Below are positions 36,892 to 46,471 of a stretch of 64,000 nucleotides of DNA, piece after piece. Each line of letters starts with the position of its first letter. The first letter of the stretch is position 1. A program made the position numbers and the translations under genes. This DNA is from G963665215 sp963665215 (lineage in GTDB: Bacteria > Chloroflexota > Dehalococcoidia > Lucifugimonadales > CAUZJF01), in the NCBI GenBank assembly GCA_963665215.2, contig CAXXWW010000002.1:248001-312000 (forward strand), written 5' to 3'. A model generated the notes under the pieces. The model worked only from the letters and a program-made list of their open reading frames with translations. It did no database searches and was not told where the DNA came from.

Positions 36892-38148
36892 TCATTGGTT
36901 CTCCTTCACGGCCTGCTCTCCGGTGAATGACTCCCACCGCTTGACCGCCACATCAACGTACTGAGGCTCCCGTTCCAACGCATAGCAGACCCGACCAAGC
37001 TTTTCCGCCGCGATCAGCTGAGTGCCGCTGCCCAAGAAGGGCTCATAGCAGAGGTCCCCAACCTCGGTGTGGTACTCGATTGGCCGCAAGAAGAGTTCCA
37101 ACGGTTTCTGGGTAGGATGGATGTTCATGCTGGAACCCTGCTGGTCCAGCTGCCAGATGGTCCTCTCGCTAGCCGGGGGCTTCTTAGAGGGTTGGTAGCC
37201 TTCAACCCAGCCGTAGAAACATGGCTCGTGGGCCCACAGATAATGGCTATGAGTCAGTACCCCACGGGCCTTGGCCCAGATTATTTGCTGATGCACCAAC
37301 AAACCGCTCTCCCGCCAGGCCTGCTCCACCAAGGCCTGCCTACGGTAGGCGTGCCACTGATAGATGGCTGAGTTTGGCTTAAGGTGTCCCAGGCTCAATG
37401 TCAAGAACTTTCGGTAGAACTCCACCGACGCCTCTGGGTCCACGTATTCGTCCCAGTGCTTGTCTTTGCTCGGCTTGCCCTGGTTACCCTTCGAGGCTGG
37501 ATGGTTGCCGCCCGTGTAGTCCACAAGATATGGCGGGTCCGTCGCCATCAATGAAGCTTTCTCCCCGTTCATCAATCGCCCTACGTCGCCACTGTCAATG
37601 GAATCGCCACACAGGAGCCGGTGGTCGCCTAGCAGCCATAAATCGCCTGTACGAGCCACAGGGGTCGTCCGTGCGGCTTCCATTGCTTCATCCAGGTCGA
37701 ATGTCTCTAAACGCTCACGTTTCTCCCTCGACTCCAGGCTCTTTAGATGCTTCTGGAGTTCATCCTCAGAGAAGCCGGTCAATGTGATGTCTACATCCGG
37801 TAGGTCCTTCAATTCACCCAAGAGCCGGGCCAGGAGTTCTTGGTCCCAACTTCCGGAGATTTTGTTGAGGGCCAGGTTCAACAGATGAGCTTGCTCCTCG
37901 GGTAGGTCCACCAGGACCACAGGCACTTGCTTCAGTCCGAGCTTCCTGGCCGCCAGCAGACGCTGATGGCCACCGATTACGACCTTGTCCTCCCGCCTGG
38001 CGATGATTGGGTCGATCAGCCCAAACTCTCTGATGGACCGGGTCAACGACTCCAACTCCTCGTCGCTTATGCGCCTCGGGTTGGCTGGGTCGGGACGCAG
38101 GTCGCCGATGGGCAGGTGGGTGATTTCTAGCTCTTGGATTTGTTGCAC
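36892..38148 (-). CDS. ParB N-terminal domain - DNA methylase fusion
   Basis: GTG 38148 with GAGGTAGA just upstream gives 418 residues. The first 110 are a ParB-type nuclease domain (LRPDPANPRRISDEELESLT, then VVIGGHQRLLAARKLG). The remainder is a phage-type amino-methyltransferase with motif IV ATDPPYLVDYTGGN and motif I near the C-terminus, CYEPFLGSGTQLIAAEKLGR, plus HPTQKPLELFLRPIEYHT. DPPY suggests N6-adenine methylation. Such fusions are common in phages and satellites, where they protect the element DNA. An upstream in-frame start (38232) exists but lacks support. Confidence 0.88.
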   Translation of the reverse strand: MQQIQELEITHLPIGDLRPDPANPRRISDEELESLTRSIREFGLIDPIIARREDKVVIGGHQRLLAARKLGLKQVPVVLVDLPEEQAHLLNLALNKISGSWDQELLARLLGELKDLPDVDITLTGFSEDELQKHLKSLESREKRERLETFDLDEAMEAARTTPVARTGDLWLLGDHRLLCGDSIDSGDVGRLMNGEKASLMATDPPYLVDYTGGNHPASKGNQGKPSKDKHWDEYVDPEASVEFYRKFLTLSLGHLKPNSAIYQWHAYRRQALVEQAWRESGLLVHQQIIWAKARGVLTHSHYLWAHEPCFYGWVEGYQPSKKPPASERTIWQLDQQGSSMNIHPTQKPLELFLRPIEYHTEVGDLCYEPFLGSGTQLIAAEKLGRVCYALEREPQYVDVAVKRWESFTGEQAVKENQ

Positions 38149-38934
38149 GGCTCTACCTCGCTTTGTCGTTTCCTTTCCCAGCCTCGACACAGTGACGGGA
38201 GTGACGCAATGAACCCCCTTTTTCACAAACATCCTTTATAAAGAGTAAATTGAAAATAGTTTGTGAAATTGACCCCTCGCTGCGTCACTTATGTCACTGG
38301 TTGGCTTTCAATCCAATCCCCAGAAAATAGCGTTTCCCATTCGAAGATACGGAGTCTCCGAATCGCTCCCTGATGCGCGTGCCGAAGGAGCGGGACCCCA
38401 ACCTGTGGCGCTCCAGGATTCCTTGCTCCTTGGACCAGCGTTGGTATTCGGAGAAAAGGTGCCCCGGCTCCGCCCTAACGCCGTCGGCCACCACGCAACA
38501 GTCCGCGACGAAGCCGTCCAGTTCGTCGTTGTCCTTTCTGTAGGCTTGGGTGGCGGTCATTACCGCCGAAGGGGGCGCTAGGCCAACCAGCCGCCAATTC
38601 AGTGCTCCCTGTACTCCCCAGTTGAGTATCCCCGGCAACTCTTCTAGCAACTTGAAGGGAAGCCCTTTGTCCGCATCATCCCCCGTAAACTGCTCATTGA
38701 ACGGCAGCACTCGTACTCTACGCCAGAACCCATAAGAGTCGTCCCTCACTCGAGGCAAGTGGTTCACCGCCAGCCAGAACTTGGCCACTGGCTCGTAGGT
38801 GAAGGATTCGCTATACAGAAAACGTGCGGTGATGGGATCTCCTCCGGTCAACGCCTTAATGCGTGCCTCGTTCAACCGTGTGGACTCGTTAGTCTCTGAG
38901 GAAGTCACAAGTCTTCTCCCTGCCATCGAGGCTA

Positions 38935-40171
38935 GTGGTTCAACGTTTTTGTATTGATGGGTAGAGTGACTTTAGCTTGATGCGCGCATCCTCGGTAGTG
39001 AAGCGCCAATCCACTCGTATCACATCCCGGTTGCGTTGATTCTGCCAAGCATTGACCTCGCCGCGCAGGATGTCTTGATTGGCAATCCGTCGGTCCAGGC
39101 ACTGTCGAGCCAGCACACCGATCTCTATCTCCGCCATATTCAACCAACTCCCGTGTTTGGGAGTGTAGTGTATCTCCAGTCGCTCAGCTATACGCCTCGC
39201 CTCAGCAGGCTCGAATGCCTCGTATAGCGAGGACAGCTTGTGAGTGTTGAGATTGTCCATTACCAGCACGATCCGGTCTCTGTCAGGGTAGTCCTCGTCG
39301 ACCAGTTCCTTTATCACATGCGCCCAGTCCACCTTCGTGCGACGCTCTCTGACCTCGACTCGGCGCCATCCGTCCAACGGTGCAAACAGCATGAACAGGC
39401 TGCTCACTCCATTGCGCTCGTATTCGTAGTCGTATGCCGCCGATAAGCCGGGCGCTGCGGGACGCGGCACTCGCGTCTCCTTGACTTGCTGTTTGCTCGT
39501 CTCATCCATGCACACCAGAACCTCATTCCCATCGTACGGCCGTTGGTAGACCTCCAGTACGTCTTCCATCGCGCACACAAACTCCGCGCTCTGACCGGGC
39601 GGGATGCACCAACTCTGCTTCAGCCACGGCTTCAGTTCGTTTTTTTTTAAGCGCCTGGCGAACCGTCTCGGTGCTAATGGTCCCGACTATCTCACACTCG
39701 ACCAACTGGTCAGCCAACAGCTTCAGGGTCCAACTGGCACGCCCCTCCGGCGGTTCCCCGCAGGCCATCGCTATCAACCGTGCTTCACCTTCGCCGTCCA
39801 GTCTCTTTTGACGCCGACGCAGTTGCTTTTTGCGATTCAGCGCAGACTCGACCCCCTCCTCCACACAGCGCTTGCGTATTCGCTCGACCGTTGACTGTCC
39901 CACACCGAGCGCGCTGGTGATGTCCGCGTCCTTCATTCCCCCGTCCGAGCGTGACTCATCGCTCATCAGCAGAATGCGCGCATGGGTCTGTTTGTACGCC
40001 GCAGCCCGACCGCGTGAGACCAAGGCGTTGAGTTCCTGTTGTTCGTCGGTAGTCAGTCTGATACGGTACTTCTTGGTAGACATCATGGTTCCTCCTCGGT
40101 TCAACGTTACGATTGAACCCCCAAGAGGAACAATGACTATCATGGTATTCATTTCAATGATGTTGGACCAC
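38935..40171 (-). mobile_element. IS630-family insertion sequence, copy B
   Basis: A 1237-bp element like copy A with TA duplications at 38933-38934 and 40172-40173. It is oriented with the interrupted primase gene. Confidence 0.94.
38940..40152 (-). CDS. IS630-family transposase (two frames, A9 run), copy B
   Basis: Frames 40152-39523 and 39578-38940 encode the same two segments as copy A: the HTH half and the DDE half (VCMDETSKQQ, VMDNLNTHK, WLNMAEIEIG). They join at the same nine-A run near 39639-39647. Conservation of the run in all three copies supports programmed slippage. Confidence 0.85.
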
Positions 40172-41937
40172 TAGGTCGTTGGTCAATGAAGGTCTTTGCT
40201 GTAGCTCTAGTACCGTGAATGGAATGTTCATGGCATAGTCCCCTAGCACGTTTCTCAACATGTCCAAGAACACGCTTTTGCCGTTGGACCCTGTGCCGTA
40301 GCAGAGGAATAGAACCTGTTCCCGAACCGAACCCGTCAGGGAGTACCCCAGGGCCCGCTGCACAAACCCAATAAGTTCTCCGTCACGCTGGAACACCTGG
40401 TGAAGAAATTGCTGCCATCTCGGACACTCTGCCTTCACGTGGTATTGCACCGGCACCTGCATCGTAAGCCGGTCGTCGGGGTGCCCGGAACGTATCATTC
40501 CAGTACGCAAGTCCACTACTCCGTTGGCCACGCCAAGCAGGTAGGGGTCGGGGTCCCAGGTCATACCTGAGTCGGCTATTGGGTGTTCGCTACGGGCCAG
40601 GGCAAGACAAGCATCCAATCTCTGGCGTGATTCAGACCTTACAGCAGAGCTGGCGGTCTTACCGCGCAAATCCAGGTCTTCGATATCCAATGCGGTCCGG
40701 TAGCGAACACGGGCTGCTTTCTTGGCCAGACGGCGTACCTCGCCATCAGAATCAGGCGCCCACCGGTGCTCTTCCCAGATGAGCCACCGGTTTCTGGCAT
40801 GGTCGAAGCGCAGGATATGGCCGTAGAGGGCGGCGAATAATTCAGCGTTGCCGGCGTCAGTCAAAGGAAACGGGCCGTTCTTGTCTTTAGGGTTGAGACT
40901 TTGGCCATTTTTTGAGAAGGTCAGGCCCAGCGCCACCTTCCACTCCTGCCAGCCCCTCGGCTCCGTTTCGGCATGAAAACACTTGCCAGCGTAGGGCCCG
41001 TCGGGCAGCTTTTGCCCTACGCCGCACTCGAATGGATGACACTCGTCATAATGGAATGGGCACTTTTCCACGTGGTACCAGGTCACGCCGTTCCCATCCA
41101 GCGGCTGTGTCCTGTACTCGATGTGCCGGGATTGGAGCAATTCCTCTAGTAAAGGTGTTGACCCATTAAATATGGAGCCATCTTTAGGTAAATTAGCTTC
41201 TGGTTGCGATTGTTCGGCTGCAAGTTCGGCCAGCAATTCCTCGCTGATTACTGCTAACTGCTGAGGAACTGACTCCAATTGGGACCGCCGGTGGGGCCTA
41301 TCCGTTAGAAAGTCACCCTTGACCTTCATGCTGCCGATGAGCCCGGCGAGGCGCGCTGCGTTGCAGACGGTGGTGTCAATGTGGACGGCCTCGTTGTTGA
41401 ATCGAGTTGCCAGCGATACCAGAACCCCTTGAACCAATTCCAGGGAGGACGGATCGTTGGGCAAGCTGATGGGATAGAGGAGATACCACCCGTTGCCAGA
41501 CATGGCGACGATAGGTTGGGGCCAGTCTTTGTTGTCTAGGAAGGACACAACCTCGTCTAACACCAGTCGTGCTGCTTGGCGTTCATCCTCAGTGCTGCTG
41601 ATGCCAGAGGGCCGGTCCGGGTCGATATCTATGAATAGCGAGCGCCGTCTTATCACGTCGACATCGGCGGAGGTGGTCTCTGCCTTGTCGGCGATTCGGT
41701 TGGAGGCCCGCGCCATAAGGGCCGGGTTCACAGGGTTCAGTGTAAAATATAGATTGGCCTTGCCGTCCCACTTGGCAGCAGATTCGGCTAGTGATTCCGG
41801 GCTATCGAAGTAGCCGGAGGCGGTGTGGCCGTATTTGTTATACTTGGGAATGCGAACTTCGCGGACGTCCCCGGGCCGCCACAGCAGCTCGACAAAGCGC
41901 AGGATGTCTACAGTGACGCTTTCAAACTGAGGCCTGC

Positions 41938-42280
41938 CAGTCACGGTTTCTTTCCAGAGCCGCGGCCTGCCGCAATTTCAAGCGTCCTGGAGACGGTGTT
42001 GTAGTTTAGTTCTCCACGGATGCCCGTGCGGAATGTGATCGCGAACCAGTTTCTGGTTCAGCCCACATAGCGACGTAGCAGCCACTTGGGACGGGCGCAA
42101 CCGCAAACAAGATGGAACTACCTGCGCAGGAACTTCGACGAGATCGTGCCTGTTGAGCTCAACGTCGAATCGTACTGTAAAGGCTCTAACAGTCGCGTCA
42201 GGCTCCAATTCGACTGACGGCTGCGCCTGAAGTTCCACCGTGCCATACCCACGCAAAAGTCCCAGCCGTGGCGCTTGCAC
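41938..42280 (-). pseudogene. Probable frameshifted small gene upstream of the primase
   Basis: One frame reads LRLRPSQVAATSLCGLNQKL and then VRDHI, reminiscent of a helix-turn-helix. Another continues RTGIRGELNYNTVSRTLEIA and AAGRGSGKKP, stopping at a TGA that overlaps the primase GTG. Joined by one frameshift near 42040 they would form a small DNA-binding protein coupled to the primase. No start is secure and no family is recognised. Confidence 0.3.
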
Positions 42281-42358
42281 TCACATTGTGACCGGCGACC
42301 ACCGGCCCGCCGGGACGCACGTGCCGGCTGCTTCCCGTTCTAGGCTGTGATTGGGGCT

Positions 42359-42700
42359 CTACTCGCCTCCCGCGATGGTGACATTGCGGGCTAGGGCGCG
42401 GCGATGAGCGCCACGCGCCGTTAGCCCGGCGATCAACAGCGAGGGGAGAGCCAGCCCCAAAATCATCAACACGTAGGCCCACCACGGACGCGGGCACGCG
42501 GGTGAGAATACCGCGCCACACTCGGAGGCGATTGATGCCGACACGCCGTCAACAATTACCGGTCCGATAATGACACCCATGAAGGGCGCCGCTATTCCCA
42601 GGAGTAACGTCCGGAGGAATTTTGTCCATGCGCCCAGGTACCAGTAACCCAACCCCAGCGGAACAAGGTTAAGCGCCGCCGCCAGCCAGGGCTTCTTCAA
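42359..42700 (-). CDS. Small membrane protein
   Basis: TTG 42700 gives 113 residues starting MKKPWLAAALNLVPLGLGYW, a hairpin-like first membrane segment. Two more follow (FLRTLLLGIAAPFMGVIIGP; AYVLMILGLALPSLLIAGL). The N-terminus recalls TM2-like proteins. No function is recognised. Confidence 0.6.
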   Translation of the reverse strand: MKKPWLAAALNLVPLGLGYWYLGAWTKFLRTLLLGIAAPFMGVIIGPVIVDGVSASIASECGAVFSPACPRPWWAYVLMILGLALPSLLIAGLTARGAHRRALARNVTIAGGE

Positions 42701-43009
42701 TACGCAGCCCCCTATTTCGTTGTGGTGCAAGTCTACGCGAGACGACACAGGGGCGCAACGCTATTCGTACGAGGCCTCGGAATAGACCTTCACCATGTAG
42801 CATTATCGTGTATCCGTGAGACTGCCCTGCGAGCCAGGCGCTGGCGCCGCCAACGGCCTTACCGGTTACCAAGACGTTCCACCACAACCACAGAGAGCGC
42901 AGAGGAACGGAGTTTGCAAATCTCATCTCTCCGTGTACTCTATGGTGAGATTTGACAGGGGCACTAGTGCTAGTAGATCGCACGACGCAAAGCGTCAGAA
43001 AGGGGTCGT
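42701..43009. other. Intergenic stretch
   Basis: No gene is supported here. The only useful signal is AAAGGGG shortly before the ATG at 43010. Confidence 0.5.
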
Positions 43010-43315
43010 ATGTTTCTCGTCAGGCGGGTGTTTAAAGTCAAGCCACGGACCGCCAGGAAGGCGGCAGAGATAATCACGCAGATGGGCAAGAAGTACGAGG
43101 AAGCGGGGCAGCGGTCGACTTCTCGGGTCTACATTAGCGGCGGCTCCGTGCCGGGCCCCGCAAACACGGTCTATATGGACTGGATTGAGGAGGCGCTGCG
43201 CTCTCCATATCGTGAAGATAATCAATCGCCCGACATGGGCGACCTGTCGTCTCAGCTCCGCGAGGTCCAAGAGGAATCCTACATCGAGTTCTACGAGCTG
43301 TTCAGCCCGCGTTAG
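43010..43315 (+). CDS. Small dimeric alpha-beta barrel-like protein
   Basis: A 101-residue protein, MFLVRRVFKVKPRTARKAAE then IITQMGKKYEEAGQRSTSRV, ending EESYIEFYELFSPR. The strand-helix pattern and Lys-Pro start suggest the NIPSNAP/ABM dimeric barrel group. AAAGGGG precedes the ATG. No reaction can be assigned. Confidence 0.65.
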   Translation: MFLVRRVFKVKPRTARKAAEIITQMGKKYEEAGQRSTSRVYISGGSVPGPANTVYMDWIEEALRSPYREDNQSPDMGDLSSQLREVQEESYIEFYELFSPR

Positions 43316-43326
43316 TCCCGCGGGGC

Positions 43327-43477
43327 TTTGCACAAGAAGTGGCGCGGCCGTGTGAATTGCCCTCCGACAAGCTCAGAGCCTGCACTGAGCCTGCCGAAGT
43401 GGCGAACGGTTGGTTTATAGCTCCGTTCCTGGTGAGCCTGTCGAACCACGCCTCCGCATTCCACCTTTTGGTGCAAA
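43327..43477. repeat. Dispersed MITE-like repeat, copy 1
   Basis: The 151-bp unit begins TTTGCACAAGAAGTGG and ends with GGTGCAAA, partly inverted ends. It is strongly similar to 50765-50891, with an extra internal block (GAGCCTGCACTGAGCCTGCC) that forms an inverted repeat with the adjoining GACAAGCTCAG. It is non-coding. Confidence 0.75.
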
Positions 43478-43801
43478 GCCGTCCCGCGGCCTCAGGGGGC
43501 GACCTTATTGACGAGGTATTCAACCGTCGTGACGTGATCTTCAGTGGCAACGGCTCTGGCGCCATAATTGCGCCGGAGTAGCGGTGCTGCCAGGCGACGG
43601 GGGAGAGGGTGGTGCGGTGATGTACATGCGGATAGGGCCCCCGGGCGACTGCCGGGAAGCGGGACGGCCGGAACCATCATGCGTGTCATGCCACCGATGG
43701 CGGACCAGGATAGCACAGAAAGCCGGTGCTATGGGTCTTTAAACGTGACAGGACAAGATGATCGCCTACGAGGGCGGCTTCCCCCGAGAGCTATCGGCCA
43801 T
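43478..43801. other. Intergenic stretch
   Basis: No coding sequence or motif is recognised between the repeat and the end of the glycosidase gene. Confidence 0.5.
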
Positions 43802-45958
43802 CTACCGCGCCTCAAACAGCAGCAGCTCGGAGTGCTGCTCATGCCTCAAGGTGACCGAGAGCCCGTCCCGGTTCATGCTCGATCCCTCCAGCGCCTCCGT
43901 CCTGCGGGTGTTGTCAAATGTCACGTTGTACGTTCTCCGCTCATCCAATCCCCTGGGCTTGAACAGGTACCTGCGTAGGCCGACTTCCCAGAAGCGGATG
44001 ATGACTGCCCAGGCCCTCTCGCGATCCGGGGCCGCGAACTCCATCACGAGCCAGCCGCCGGAGTCGACCCCGCCGGTCGCGTTCACAGGCGCATGATGAT
44101 AGACCTTGCAGGTCGGGAGCAATGACCGAATGAACGTCTTATAGATGTCAGCGTAGTACAGGAACCTCTCGAGTTCCCCCGGCTCGAACTCGTCGACGCT
44201 CCCGGGCAGCATTCCGTTGAAGATCATGGGCGTATTGCCCAGGGCATAGGCTCCGCGCAGCATCGTATCGAGGTCCGGCTGATTGTTCCCGCCCATCCCG
44301 TTGGGGGTGACTACTATCTCAGGCGGCAAGGAGACGCTCATGCCACTTGCCATCTGGTACACATACGGATGAGAAGCCCGATCACTGCTGTAGTGCTCAT
44401 GCCACCGTGCGACGGAGCCCATGTCCAGTCGAGCGCCCCCTCCGGAGGCCTGCTGCAAGATCAGGTCCGGATACTTTGCGTGGACGCGTTCAAATATGGC
44501 GTGCAGAGCGTCGTAGTGACGCCAGCAGTCATTCTCCACGAAGCCATCGCGGAGTGTCTCGGAGCCCTCCCCGCCCTCGCACCCGTTCATGTCATGCCGG
44601 TACATATCCAGGTCATGGCGATCGATGATCTGGGCAAGCTCGGACTCCATGTACGCGGCGGCTTCCGGAATGGCCATGTTGAGAAAGTTGGGGATGGAAG
44701 CGTTGGGCCCGCGCGGCCCAAACCACTCCCGATGCTCTTGGAACTGCCCGGTCTTGCTCCAGTCGCCGCGTCCTCCTTCAAGCTCCGCATACAGCCCAAA
44801 GAGCATGCCCTTGTCGTGGGCGTGTTGCCGTACCGGCTCCAAGCCGCGAGGGAACCAGCTCTTCCTCGGCGACCAGTTGCCGTAGAAGCCCGCTTCGAAT
44901 GCGGTGGGCGTCGTGTCTTCCGCCCACGTAGGACCATCCAAGATGAACACCTCGCATCCGGCGGCCGCGGCGACGTCGATGCATTTCATAACGGTCGTCT
45001 CATTGAAGTCATCCCCGCGGTAGACGGTGTGAGGCTGGTCCTCCGGGATGAGGTACTGCACCAGGTAGGACTTCTCCGGGGTGCGATTGGGCAGAACGGA
45101 GCGTCGGACGTGGTCGTGCATGGCTTGCACGGCGGCGTCGAAGTCCTGTTTTACGTGGCCCAGGTGAACGGCGGGGGTCGTGACCGTCTCCCCGGCGGAG
45201 ATGACCCGCAGCGCGTTGACCGCCGAAGGGCCGATCTTGAACGACAGGCCTCCTCCTACGTGAAACTCCATCCTGTAGTTGACCGGCCATGCGAGCTGGC
45301 CGAAGAAGTACTCGCCATTGGACTCGTTGCGCAGGACGAAGTAGGGCTGGTCCCACGTAACGCCCCTATTGTTCTCGAACAGATTGGTCCCCATGTCCAG
45401 CGGCGTCCAGTCGAACCACCCCTCCCAAGGGAACTCCCACTTGACTGAATGGCCCAAGACGACAGGGGCATCTATCGGCCAGAGGCGGCCCGACCAGGGA
45501 GCCACGGCGGTCAGGGCGACGGGCCTGTCGGAGCTGTTGGTGACCTCGAGCCAGCGGGCCAGCACCGGGGTACCGTCCAGCAGCGTGTGGACCTTTACCC
45601 CTATGGAGTGGGGCGCGTTAGAGAGCTCGACGACGAAGTGGTGGGTGCCCTTCACGTTCCCGGGAGCCTCGGACGAGGACTCCCAGCGCCAGCCTTTCGA
45701 CAGTGCCGCGCCCGCAGCAGCGGACGGCTCGCTCTTGATCTCGAGCTCGAATGCGGGGTTTGCACCGCTTCGCGACCCAAGGTCGATCTGGCCGTCGGCG
45801 GCCCATTGGCGTCCCACCCACTGTCCCGCCACGAGCGCCTCAATGTAGACGGTCTCGCCCGAAGTGTAGCGGACCTCGTGCTCGGGGGCCTGGCCCACGG
45901 CGACGCCTGTATATCCGGCTTCAGAGCCGTTTTCCTGCTCCAAGCCGCCTTGGTCCAT
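43802..45958 (-). CDS. GH36-like alpha-galactosidase
   Basis: ATG 45958 (CTAGGAG upstream) gives 718 residues without signal peptide. The N-terminal beta-domain is followed by a TIM barrel with CEVFILDGPTWAED, RHDLDMYRHDMNGCEGG (probable nucleophile Asp in YRHDMN) and LILQQASGGGARLDMGSVAR with the acid/base Asp probably in HYSSDRAS. This is the clan GH-D arrangement. The substrate is an alpha-linked galactoside or related sugar, not determined. A second GH-D-like protein lies at 50912-53860. Confidence 0.8.
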   Translation of the reverse strand: MDQGGLEQENGSEAGYTGVAVGQAPEHEVRYTSGETVYIEALVAGQWVGRQWAADGQIDLGSRSGANPAFELEIKSEPSAAAGAALSKGWRWESSSEAPGNVKGTHHFVVELSNAPHSIGVKVHTLLDGTPVLARWLEVTNSSDRPVALTAVAPWSGRLWPIDAPVVLGHSVKWEFPWEGWFDWTPLDMGTNLFENNRGVTWDQPYFVLRNESNGEYFFGQLAWPVNYRMEFHVGGGLSFKIGPSAVNALRVISAGETVTTPAVHLGHVKQDFDAAVQAMHDHVRRSVLPNRTPEKSYLVQYLIPEDQPHTVYRGDDFNETTVMKCIDVAAAAGCEVFILDGPTWAEDTTPTAFEAGFYGNWSPRKSWFPRGLEPVRQHAHDKGMLFGLYAELEGGRGDWSKTGQFQEHREWFGPRGPNASIPNFLNMAIPEAAAYMESELAQIIDRHDLDMYRHDMNGCEGGEGSETLRDGFVENDCWRHYDALHAIFERVHAKYPDLILQQASGGGARLDMGSVARWHEHYSSDRASHPYVYQMASGMSVSLPPEIVVTPNGMGGNNQPDLDTMLRGAYALGNTPMIFNGMLPGSVDEFEPGELERFLYYADIYKTFIRSLLPTCKVYHHAPVNATGGVDSGGWLVMEFAAPDRERAWAVIIRFWEVGLRRYLFKPRGLDERRTYNVTFDNTRRTEALEGSSMNRDGLSVTLRHEQHSELLLFEAR

Positions 45959-46471
45959 GGCGTTGCTCCTAGGTAACGTTCCGTTCGCGCAGCATGATTC
46001 GCTGGGAGCAGAGGTCCACGGGGTCGTCGGAGCTCCCACCGGTCGTCCGCTTCCGAGCGATGGCCGGTCCACGACGGCCTGCCAGACACGAAAAGGCTAT
46101 CAACGCCCCACCGGAAAGTCAATCCGGATGCACCCGTTGGATCGGCAGCCCGAGGGAGTCTGGAGCTAGCATCGATTTACCCCATGAACAGATCCTATGT
46201 ACTGCTCGATGGTGTTCTGATAATGGGAGCTTTCGACCGCGGACGACACAATGAGGGTCTTAGACGCCGACATCGTGCGAGGCCTTCCTTCCGTCTGGAA
46301 CGTCTGCGCCTTCGGGCCGCTTGTTGATGTTCGGGACTCCGGTTGACACCGCATCGGGGTGGGCGTATAACGGCTGAGACTTGGAGGTGAGGCGTGTACC
46401 GGCCTTGGAGCGCGCCCTGGGCTCTACGGCCTCCCTTTGCGGACAACACTCGATGACACTGGAGGTGCGAA
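45959..46471. other. Intergenic region holding a promoter block
   Basis: There is no gene. From about 46265 to the kinase-like gene the sequence is closely similar to 54343-54547 upstream of its paralog (GACATCGTGCGAGGCCTTCC and following), including a full sigma-70 promoter. The first half shows nothing recognisable. Confidence 0.7.
46343..46371 (+). promoter_or_regulatory. Sigma-70 promoter before kinase-like gene 1
   Basis: TTGACA at 46343-46348 and TATAAC at 46366-46371 have the ideal 17-base spacing. The same pair with the same spacing occurs at 54420-54448 in front of the third paralog. Confidence 0.75.

Larger units (their letters stand above)
38294..41944 (-). pseudogene. Phage/plasmid D5-type primase-helicase split by IS630 copy B
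   Basis: 41944-40172 and 38932-38294 join through TA to exactly 804 codons (joint LTNDL|ASMAGRRLV). The N-terminal part has a primase-like region (RRRSLFIDIDPDRPSG; SGNGWYLLYPI) and a Cys/His cluster (KCPFHYDECHPFECG). The SF3 helicase part has Walker A CYGTGSNGKSVFLDML before the insertion and Walker B-like TSSETNESTRLNEARIKALT plus NHLPRVRDDSYGFWRRV after it. The insertion separates Walker A from B, so helicase activity must be lost. The GTG start overlaps the stop of an upstream frame. It is the replication gene of the island. Confidence 0.88.

Noticed and set aside
36173..36937. 254-codon minus-strand frame overlapping the RAMA and Cys/His gene region
   Set aside because: It begins at an ATG overlapping the ParB-methylase stop, but it runs out of frame through the RAMA gene, which has a clear ribosome-binding site and family motifs. 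The translation is low-complexity.
44369..45448. Long plus-strand frame opposite the GH36-like gene
   Set aside because: It is antisense to a gene with clear catalytic motifs and its translation has no recognisable domain; a GC-rich shadow frame.
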